Shown one piece after another: positions 1 through 5,652 of a stretch of DNA of 5,652 nt. A program made the translations under genes and the position numbers. The stretch's first letter is position 1. Every line of letters starts with the position of its first letter. The notes under the pieces are model-generated. The model searched no databases. It was given only the letters and a program-made list of their open reading frames with translations, and was not told where the DNA came from. The stretch is from Terriglobia bacterium (lineage in GTDB: Bacteria > Acidobacteriota > Terriglobia > UBA7540). The stretch covers positions 1 through 5,652 of the forward strand of contig JALHUF010000427.1 in assembly GCA_022866195.1 (NCBI GenBank), in the 5' to 3' direction.

Positions 1-1
1 C

Positions 2-2119
2 CTAAGGACGGTTGAGCCACGAACCGCCTGGGCCTTCGAATTGCGCCAAAACACACTGAAGATATCCAGCACCTCGATGGATGCGGTCCTCACCGCTGAG
101 GTTCCGGCTCCGGCGGACCGTGTGGTGGCGCGGGTCTTGGACCATGAGGGAGCGCCCGTGGATTGGGTGGGAACCGATGAAGTGGTGAGCAGTTATGGCG
201 GGAGTGAAACTCGAAACCAATCCTTCCTGCCCCGGCGAAATTCGGAGTGTATGTACTTTGCGTTGGGGCAGGTGTCGAGTTCCGGCTTTCATCATCTCTT
301 TGACCGCCGGACCGATACGGTAATCAGTTTCTCCGAGCAGACCCTGATGCAGCGCCACAATCAGGATCCGGATCTCCTCGATGTCACTATCCCGGTGCCG
401 GGGAACATGGTGATCCGCCTGATTCCGGATTATTACACGAGCATTCTGGGCGCCCCTTTTTATGTCCCCTTTGACGATACATACTTCCGCACGGCGCCAG
501 CGGTCTGGTGCAGTTGGACCAGCTACTACAGCGAGGTGAAGGAGGAGGACATTGTCCGCAACACGGACTGGATTGCCGCCAACCTCAAGGCCTATGGTTT
601 CGCATACGTTCAGCTCGATGACGGCTACGACCGGGGCAAAGAGGGCGAGCATTATTGGATTGAGAACTGGGACCGGGTGAAATTTCCCCACGGGCCCCAG
701 TGGCTGACGAGCTACATCAAAGCAAAAGGCCTGCGCCCTGGCTTGTGGCTCGTGCCCAATGCGTATGCCGGCGCCGTGGAGCAGCATCCGGACTGGTATC
801 TGCGCGACAAGAAAGGGAAGATCATACGCGATTACCACACGCCCACCCTCGACTCCACTAACCCCGCGGTGCTCGACTTTCTTCAGAAGTTGTTCACCAC
901 TTTGGGGAGTTGGGGCTTCGAGTACTACAAGTTTGACGGCGAGCACGCCCTTCCCAAGTACGCGCCGCCCGTGGACAAGGACAGGCTTTACGACAAGTCA
1001 CTTGACCCCATCGTGGCGTATCGAAGCCGGCTCAAATTGATCCGCGAGGCGATCGGCCCCCACACGTTCGTCGAGGGATGCCCGGCCGGCACTCCTTTGA
1101 ATGGCATCGGGTATTTCAACTCCACCTTCGCCGGGCACGATGTGTACAACAGTTGGCAGGGGATGTATCCCTTGTTCAGCTCCATCAATGCCAACGCCTT
1201 CTTGAACCATATGGTCGTTTATCTGATGCCCGGCGAAGGGATCGACATCGCGCCGCGGATGACGGTGGAAGAAGCGAAACAGAAACGGTACTCGAGTTTC
1301 GTGGCCACGGCGCGCACCCGCGAGGAGCCCATGGCGGGATTCGGCACGACGCTCCCGGAGGCGCGAACCTTGGTTACTTACCTTGCCCTGACGGGAGTTG
1401 TGTATCCGCTGGCGAGCGTTCTACCGGAACTCCCAGAGGAGCGAGTCAGGCTGCTGAAGATGACGTTGCCCACCCTGCCCATCCTGCCGGTCGACCTGTT
1501 CAGCCGCGGAACCGACATGCAGTGGGACAAGTTCAGACACACCACACCCGACTATTACCTTCACAACTACCCGGAGATCCTGGATCTGAAGGTGAATGCC
1601 AAGTCGGGGGTTTATGATGTCGTGGGCCTGACCAACTGGCGGAGTGGGACGGCGAGGCGGGAGATTTCCTTCGCGGACAAGTTGGGACTCGGCGCCGGTT
1701 CCTCCTACATCGTCTTCGATTTCTGGGCCCAGAAGCTTCTCGGTGTTTTCCAAGGCCGGATGGAAGCAGAGATTGAGCCCCATGACACGCGGGTGTTTCT
1801 GATTCACCCCGTGTTGAATAGACCGCAACTCATCGGAACCTCTCGGCACATCACCGGCGCCTATTCCATCCTGAACTTGGCGTGGGACGCGACGACAAAC
1901 AAGTTAGGCGGTTCATCCCAAACGGTGCCCGGCGAGACGTACACACTCTGGGTCTACGTTCCCGAGGGAGTGACCGTCTCGCAGGTGCGAGCCACCGCCA
2001 AGGGGGGCGGTGAAGTCCCGGTGCGCCATGAGCTGACTGGGAATTCGTTACAGGTCAGTTTTCAAGGACAGCAGGAAGCTGTAGACTGGGAACTTGGGTT
2101 CGCCGGGAACGCCCGCTGA
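2..2119 (+). CDS. GH36-like alpha-galactosidase (melibiase-type glycoside hydrolase), 5' end outside window
   Basis: Probable retaining glycoside hydrolase of clan GH-D that releases alpha-linked galactose or a related sugar. The frame is open from base 2, so the true start lies upstream. The TTG at 41 is only an internal codon or weak candidate start, with no good ribosome site before it. Numbering from base 41 gives 692 residues. An N-terminal beta-rich region (about 1-150) leads into a TIM barrel (about 153-490) and a C-terminal beta-rich region (about 515-690). Barrel motifs are WCSW (156-159), QLDDGY (191-196) and YYKFDGE (295-301). In the last, D299 (bases 935-937) fits the KxD nucleophile. 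D367 in FAGHDVYNSW (bases 1139-1141) is the likely acid/base, resembling the FADIDDSW segment of GH27 enzymes and lying 68 residues on. The usual GH36 CxGGxRxD signature is replaced by EGCPAGTPLNG (345-355), so substrate specificity is uncertain. Any export signal would be off-window. The gene ends 8 bases before lspA. Confidence 0.85.
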   Translation, partial: LRTVEPRTAWAFELRQNTLKISSTSMDAVLTAEVPAPADRVVARVLDHEGAPVDWVGTDEVVSSYGGSETRNQSFLPRRNSECMYFALGQVSSSGFHHLFDRRTDTVISFSEQTLMQRHNQDPDLLDVTIPVPGNMVIRLIPDYYTSILGAPFYVPFDDTYFRTAPAVWCSWTSYYSEVKEEDIVRNTDWIAANLKAYGFAYVQLDDGYDRGKEGEHYWIENWDRVKFPHGPQWLTSYIKAKGLRPGLWLVPNAYAGAVEQHPDWYLRDKKGKIIRDYHTPTLDSTNPAVLDFLQKLFTTLGSWGFEYYKFDGEHALPKYAPPVDKDRLYDKSLDPIVAYRSRLKLIREAIGPHTFVEGCPAGTPLNGIGYFNSTFAGHDVYNSWQGMYPLFSSINANAFLNHMVVYLMPGEGIDIAPRMTVEEAKQKRYSSFVATARTREEPMAGFGTTLPEARTLVTYLALTGVVYPLASVLPELPEERVRLLKMTLPTLPILPVDLFSRGTDMQWDKFRHTTPDYYLHNYPEILDLKVNAKSGVYDVVGLTNWRSGTARREISFADKLGLGAGSSYIVFDFWAQKLLGVFQGRMEAEIEPHDTRVFLIHPVLNRPQLIGTSRHITGAYSILNLAWDATTNKLGGSSQTVPGETYTLWVYVPEGVTVSQVRATAKGGGEVPVRHELTGNSLQVSFQGQQEAVDWELGFAGNAR

Positions 2120-2127
2120 CCACGGCA

Positions 2128-2628
2128 ATGCCTGAGACTATCGCAGTGCGCGTCAAAGTGCTCTCCCGCGCTGTCTACGCGAGTATCGCCCTGGTGGTCT
2201 TTGTGGGTGACCAGGGCACGAAGGCGATGGTGGAGCGCTCTATCTCCGAGCACTCCGTCATCCCCATTCTTCCCCACTGCCTCAACCTGACGCACGCCAA
2301 GAATGCGGGAGCAGCGTTCGGTCTGTTTTCGGATTCACCGGCGCTCTGGAAGACCGTTCTGTTGGTTGTGGTCTCTGCGGCGCTTCTGGCGACCGTGGTC
2401 GGAATTGTCTGGAGGACGCACCATCTTCGCTGGGAGTCGGGTGTGGGCCTGTCATTGATTCTGGGCGGAGCCTTGTCGAACCTTGTGGACCGCATCCGCG
2501 TGGGGCGGGTGGTGGATTTCGTGGACGTGTACTTTCGCGATTATCACTGGCCGGCGTTCAACCTGGCCGATAGCGCCATTGTGGTGGGCGCCGGCTTCCT
2601 GATTCTTCACTATCTCTTTTCTGAGTGA
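2128..2628 (+). CDS. lspA: Lipoprotein signal peptidase (signal peptidase II), LspA
   Basis: Inner-membrane aspartyl protease that removes the signal peptide from diacylglyceryl-modified prolipoproteins, acting after Lgt and usually before Lnt. The 166 residues match the family's usual length. Signatures in order are DQGTK (28-32), NAGAAFGLF (59-67), GGALSNLVDR (113-122), VVDFVDVYF (128-136) and WPAFNLADS (141-149). D121 and D148 correspond to the catalytic Asp pair of the family. Hydrophobic stretches at about 15-27, 72-95, 103-118 and 148-164 fit the four-helix topology. The ATG at 2128 gives the expected short cytoplasmic N-terminus. No Shine-Dalgarno sequence is visible at proper spacing, and the upstream gene stops only 8 bases before, so translational coupling is plausible. 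The downstream rluD-like gene begins 7 bases after the stop, a pairing frequent in bacteria. Confidence 0.97.
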   Translation: MPETIAVRVKVLSRAVYASIALVVFVGDQGTKAMVERSISEHSVIPILPHCLNLTHAKNAGAAFGLFSDSPALWKTVLLVVVSAALLATVVGIVWRTHHLRWESGVGLSLILGGALSNLVDRIRVGRVVDFVDVYFRDYHWPAFNLADSAIVVGAGFLILHYLFSE

Positions 2629-2635
2629 GATCCTG

Positions 2636-3592
2636 ATGGCACGGACTTCGCCCGAAGTGCGGGAATTCACAGTTTCCGCCGAGGAGTCCGGGACACGCGT
2701 GGACTTTTTCCTGACGCGACGCCTGCCGGAGTGGAGTCGGAGCCAGCTTCAACGCCTCATCCGAGCGGGCCTGGTGACGATTGGCGCACGCGCAGCCCGC
2801 AAGGCAGGCGAAGAAGTGAAAGCGGGTGAGCGCGTCAGCGTGCGCCTCGAATCCCGCGAAGTGAGCGCCGCGCCGGAGTGCCTGCCGCTGGCCATCGTCT
2901 ACGAGGATGCCGACCTGGTGGTGGTCAATAAACCTGCCGGGATGGTGGTGCACGTCGGCGCCGGGGTGAAGTCCGGCACGCTCGTGAATGCCTTGCTCCA
3001 TCACATTGCAACCCTCTCCACCGCCGGGGGAGAGTCACGCCCGGGCATTGTTCATCGTCTGGATAAGATGACCTCCGGGCTGGTGATCGTAGCCAAGAAT
3101 GACAACGCGCACCGAGCGCTGGCGGGGCAGTTCAAGGGGCGCGACGTGCACAAGACCTATATGCTGCTCGTGCATGGCCACGTGACAAAGGATGCCGGTG
3201 AAATCGCGGTGCCCGTGGGACGCGATCCGGTTCGTCGCGTGCGCATGGGCGTGGGAGGCATCCGCCCGCGGGAAGCGCTGACGCGCTACCGCGTCCTGCG
3301 GCGCTTTGCGCATTTCACGCTCCTCGAAGCCGAACCGCGCACCGGCCGCACGCACCAAATCCGCGTGCACTTCGCGTCGCTCGGCCATCCGATCGTCGGC
3401 GACACGCTTTACGGGGCGCCGGGCAAGCTGCGAATTGGGGGCAGGGAAGTGAAGACGCTGGCGCGAAGTTTCCTGCACGCGTCCGCCATTGAGTTCCGCC
3501 ACCCGCGCACGAACGCAGAGACAAGCCTGCGAGCCCCGCTGCCGGGCGAGCTGGAAGATTTTCTCAAACTGCTAACCGCCGAGGACCGTTGA
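2636..3592 (+). CDS. rluD: RluD-type large-subunit rRNA pseudouridine synthase
   Basis: Cytoplasmic RluA/RluD-family enzyme that isomerises uridine to pseudouridine in RNA. RluD itself modifies helix 69 of 23S rRNA (E. coli 1911, 1915, 1917). The 318 residues are the usual length. An N-terminal S4 RNA-binding domain (about 18-75, with RVDFFLTRRLPEWSRSQLQR at 21-40) precedes the catalytic domain. Catalytic-domain motifs are VVNKPAGMVVH (96-106), HRLDKMTSG (140-148) with catalytic D143, RTGRTHQIRVH (235-245), HPIVGDTLYG (251-260) and a closing FRHP (287-290). The S4 domain and the HRLDKxTSG form favour RluD over RluA, though RluC-like specificity cannot be excluded from sequence alone. The ATG at 2636 follows the lspA stop by 7 bases. 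A weak GAG at 2627-2629 overlaps that stop and may serve as ribosome site, so expression is probably coupled to lspA. Confidence 0.93.
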   Translation: MARTSPEVREFTVSAEESGTRVDFFLTRRLPEWSRSQLQRLIRAGLVTIGARAARKAGEEVKAGERVSVRLESREVSAAPECLPLAIVYEDADLVVVNKPAGMVVHVGAGVKSGTLVNALLHHIATLSTAGGESRPGIVHRLDKMTSGLVIVAKNDNAHRALAGQFKGRDVHKTYMLLVHGHVTKDAGEIAVPVGRDPVRRVRMGVGGIRPREALTRYRVLRRFAHFTLLEAEPRTGRTHQIRVHFASLGHPIVGDTLYGAPGKLRIGGREVKTLARSFLHASAIEFRHPRTNAETSLRAPLPGELEDFLKLLTAEDR

Positions 3593-3636
3593 CCCGCGAC
3601 ACTCCGCCCCCAGGGTGCGAGCGGATTCCCCTTCTC

Positions 3637-3643
3637 GGAGGAG
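3637..3643 (+). promoter_or_regulatory. Strong ribosome binding site of the DPP IV gene
   Basis: GGAGGAG contains the full GGAGG anti-16S core, ending 6 bases before the ATG at 3648. It is the only strong Shine-Dalgarno sequence before any start in the window and fixes that start. The rest of the 55-base spacer (3593-3647) shows no recognisable promoter boxes and no convincing terminator hairpin. Whether the DPP IV gene has its own promoter therefore cannot be decided here. Confidence 0.85.
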
Positions 3644-3647
3644 AGCC

Positions 3648-3710
3648 ATGAAACGCTTGGCGCTGGTTCTGGTGATCCTGAGTGCTTGGCCCACCGCTCT
3701 GGGCGGGGCC
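3648..3710 (+). other. Sec signal peptide of the DPP IV precursor
   Basis: The first residues are MKR, then a hydrophobic core LALVLVILSAW (4-14), then a small-residue stretch PTALGGA ending near residue 21, followed by charged EPEKK. This is a classic n-h-c layout for signal peptidase I. Cleavage is most likely around residues 19-21; the exact bond is uncertain. There is no cysteine here, so it is not a lipoprotein signal and not a substrate of the LspA encoded upstream. No twin-arginine motif is present. Confidence 0.8.
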
Positions 3711-5652
3711 GAGCCTGAGAAAAAGCTCAGCCTCGAGCTGGTTGTACAGCCGGAAGCGATCGTGGCTGCCGGAATTCGGGCCGTGTGCTGGCGACCAGGG
3801 CACAATCAAGTCACCTTCGTGCGGACTCGGGGAACGGGCAAGGAAGCTGTCAGCGTTCTCTACCTCTATGACGTGGAGCCCGGTAAGGAAAGCGTCCCTC
3901 TGGATGCCCAGGGCGACAAAGCGAAGCTCCAGCTCGATTCCTACCGGTGGTCTCCTCGGGGTGACGCGCTGCTGCTGACCGGCGAGAACGATCTGTGGCT
4001 TTACGATGGGGAAGCACGCAAGCTGCGCCGCCTGACGCAGGATGCGGAGGAGGAAACCAGCGCCACGTTCGCTCCGGCGGGTGGCCGGGTGGCCTTTGTC
4101 AAGCGGAACAACCTCTTTGTACTCGATCTGGCGAGCGGGCGCTTACAGCAACTTACCAAGGACGGCAGCGAAACCGTCTTGAACGGCAAACTCGATTGGG
4201 TTTACGAAGAGGAAATCGTCAACCGCGCGACCAGCCGGGCGTATGAGTGGTCGCCGGACGGCAGCAAGATCGCCTATCTGCGACTCGACGATGGCCCGGT
4301 ACCCGAGTACCCGCTGACAGATTACCTCGCAACACACGTGCGCCTTCTCCCGCAGCGTTTCCCGCAGGCTGGCGACCCGAACCCCCAGCCTTCGCTCCAC
4401 ATCGTGGCCGTCGAGCCAGAGGGGCCGCAGGTCTGGACGGTGCCCGTCAACCGCGCGGAGGCGGAATACATTTCGCCGTGGCTATCCTGGACACCTGATT
4501 CCCGGGCGCTGGCCTACGTAACGCTCAACCGGGCGCAGAACGAAACGAAGGCGCGCCTGTGGAATCCTGTCAGCGGCGAAGATCGTGTACTGGTTTCCGA
4601 GCGGGACGCCACCTGGATCAACTCGCTCGAGCCGCCGCGGTTTCTCCCGGACGGGCAGCGCTTCCTCTGGCCCTCGGAACGCGACGGCTGGATGCACCTA
4701 TACCTCTACGCGACAGACGGGAAGCTCCTGAACCGCGTGACGCGCGGCGCGTGGCTGCTCGATCAGCCGGCGTTTACGGACATTCCGCTTTTCCAAGTCG
4801 ACGCCGCGGCGGGCTGGATTTACTTCGCCTCGACAGAACGCGACCCGCGCGAGCGCCAGCTCGGTCGCGTGCGTCTGGACGGGACGGGCTTCCAGCGGCT
4901 CACCAGCGAGCCCGGTACACACTCCGGCAATCTCTCCCCGGATGGACGATACCTTCTCGACCAGTTCTCCGACTTCCACACGCCGCCGGAAGTCCGTTTG
5001 CGGCGTGCTGACGGCGCGCTGGTGTGCGTTATCGACAAGCCGGAGAATCACCTGGCCGGATACGCCTTGGCGACCACGCAGTTTGTCGAGGTCAAAGCCG
5101 CCGACGGCGCCACGCTTTACGCGCGCCTGGTCAAGCCGCCGCGTTTCGACCCGCAGAAGAAGTACCCGGTCCTGGTGAGCGTTTACAACGGTCCTCACGT
5201 CCAGCTCATCCAGAACCGCTGGGGCGTAACCGGCATGCTCGACCAGTTCTATGCGCAGGAAGGATTCCTGGTCTGGTCGCTCGACGGTCGAGGCTCGTGG
5301 GGACGCGGGCACGCCTGGGAGTCGGCGGTCTTCAAACAACTCGGCGGGCGCGAACTTCAGGACCAACTGGCCGGAGTCGCATACCTGAAGTCGCTGCCTT
5401 ATGTGGACCCGGCGCGCCTCGGCATCTCCGGGTGGTCGTACGGCGGCTACCTGACACTCTACGCGCTCACCCACGCGCCCGGCGTCTTCAAGTGCGGGGC
5501 CGCAGGCGCCCCGGTGACCGACTGGAAGTTTTACGACAGCATCTACACTGAGCGCTACATGCGCACGCCCCAGGAGAATCCCGATGGCTACAAGGCCGCC
5601 TCGCCGCTGGAGGCCGCGGACAAGCTCACCGACCTGCTCCTGCTTATCCAGG
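3648..5652 (+). CDS. Dipeptidyl peptidase IV (S9B prolyl oligopeptidase family), 3' end outside window
   Basis: Secreted serine peptidase that removes N-terminal X-Pro or X-Ala dipeptides. The frame runs without a stop from the ATG at 3648 to the window edge (668 codons). A signal peptide (about 1-21) is followed by an eight-bladed-propeller type N-terminal domain (about 30-470), with blade-like repeats such as WSPRGD, WSPDGSKIAY and LSPDGRYLL. DWVYEEEI (183-190) carries the Glu pair that anchors the substrate amino terminus in DPP IV and separates it from other S9 peptidases. The alpha/beta-hydrolase domain (about 475 on) shows VYNGP (512-516, oxyanion Tyr513), LDGRGSWGRG (545-554), GWSYGGY (595-601) with nucleophile S597 (bases 5436-5438), and DWKFYDSIYTERYM (625-638), which supplies the S1 proline-pocket aromatics W626, Y629 and Y633. 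The sequence stops at LLLLIQ, directly before the expected GTADDNVH-type strand, so the catalytic Asp and His are off-window. By family length about 60-90 residues are missing. Periplasmic or cell-surface location is inferred. Confidence 0.95.
   Translation, partial: MKRLALVLVILSAWPTALGGAEPEKKLSLELVVQPEAIVAAGIRAVCWRPGHNQVTFVRTRGTGKEAVSVLYLYDVEPGKESVPLDAQGDKAKLQLDSYRWSPRGDALLLTGENDLWLYDGEARKLRRLTQDAEEETSATFAPAGGRVAFVKRNNLFVLDLASGRLQQLTKDGSETVLNGKLDWVYEEEIVNRATSRAYEWSPDGSKIAYLRLDDGPVPEYPLTDYLATHVRLLPQRFPQAGDPNPQPSLHIVAVEPEGPQVWTVPVNRAEAEYISPWLSWTPDSRALAYVTLNRAQNETKARLWNPVSGEDRVLVSERDATWINSLEPPRFLPDGQRFLWPSERDGWMHLYLYATDGKLLNRVTRGAWLLDQPAFTDIPLFQVDAAAGWIYFASTERDPRERQLGRVRLDGTGFQRLTSEPGTHSGNLSPDGRYLLDQFSDFHTPPEVRLRRADGALVCVIDKPENHLAGYALATTQFVEVKAADGATLYARLVKPPRFDPQKKYPVLVSVYNGPHVQLIQNRWGVTGMLDQFYAQEGFLVWSLDGRGSWGRGHAWESAVFKQLGGRELQDQLAGVAYLKSLPYVDPARLGISGWSYGGYLTLYALTHAPGVFKCGAAGAPVTDWKFYDSIYTERYMRTPQENPDGYKAASPLEAADKLTDLLLLIQ

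Noticed and set aside
2..946. Long open frame on the - strand (314 codons) opposite the glycoside hydrolase.
   Set aside because: It lies wholly antisense to a gene with clear family motifs, its protein resembles no family I recognise, and such frames are common in GC-rich coding DNA.
3632..3645. Possible small hairpin TTCTC-GGAG-GAGAG that would enclose the ribosome site of the DPP IV gene.
   Set aside because: The stem is only 5 pairs including one G-T pair, and a purine-rich ribosome site next to a pyrimidine run produces this by chance. No support for a regulatory element.
3593..3647. Spacer before the DPP IV gene examined for a terminator or promoter.
   Set aside because: No GC-rich inverted repeat followed by a T run, and no convincing -35/-10 pair. 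Only the ribosome site can be supported.
4698..5474. Long open frame on the - strand (258 codons) opposite the DPP IV gene.
   Set aside because: The + strand frame here carries unmistakable DPP IV motifs through the same bases. The antisense product is Arg/Val-rich with no recognisable domain, typical of a shadow frame.
3682..5551. Several short + strand open frames (for example 3682-3978, 4559-5011, 5024-5551) inside the DPP IV region.
   Set aside because: They are in other frames than the continuous 668-codon DPP IV frame, carry no start signals, and their products are low-complexity Arg/Pro/Ala-rich sequence.

Overview
The window is GC-rich, densely coded bacterial DNA. All four genes lie on the + strand: the 3' part of a divergent alpha-galactosidase-like glycoside hydrolase (GH36/clan GH-D type), a complete lspA (lipoprotein signal peptidase), a complete RluD-type 23S rRNA pseudouridine synthase gene, and the first 668 codons of a secreted dipeptidyl peptidase IV (S9B family). 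The high GC content, very short spacers, and the combination of an exported DPP IV with an lspA-rluD pair suggest a free-living Gram-negative heterotroph. Acidobacteriota is my best guess, but this rests on general resemblance and no taxonomic marker is present.

Layout: 2-2119 is the glycoside hydrolase, open at the left edge. Eight bases later comes lspA (2128-2628), and seven bases after that the rluD-like gene (2636-3592). These three are spaced like one transcription unit, and I see no terminator between them. A 55-base spacer (3593-3647) carries a strong Shine-Dalgarno sequence and leads into the DPP IV gene (3648 to beyond 5652), which starts with a Sec-type signal peptide. The reading frame of that gene is open to the right edge, and the window stops just before the expected catalytic Asp and His.

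Functional picture: lspA and rluD are housekeeping genes, for lipoprotein maturation in the inner membrane and for modification of the large ribosomal subunit. The two flanking genes are degradative, one acting on alpha-linked sugars and the other on peptides with Pro or Ala in the second position. Nothing visible links the four into one pathway. I see no mobile element, CRISPR array, tRNA, rRNA or obvious repeat, and no clear sign of an undescribed system. The most unusual item is the glycoside hydrolase: it keeps the clan's nucleophile motif but lacks the usual Cys-x-Gly-Gly-x-Arg-x-Asp signature.
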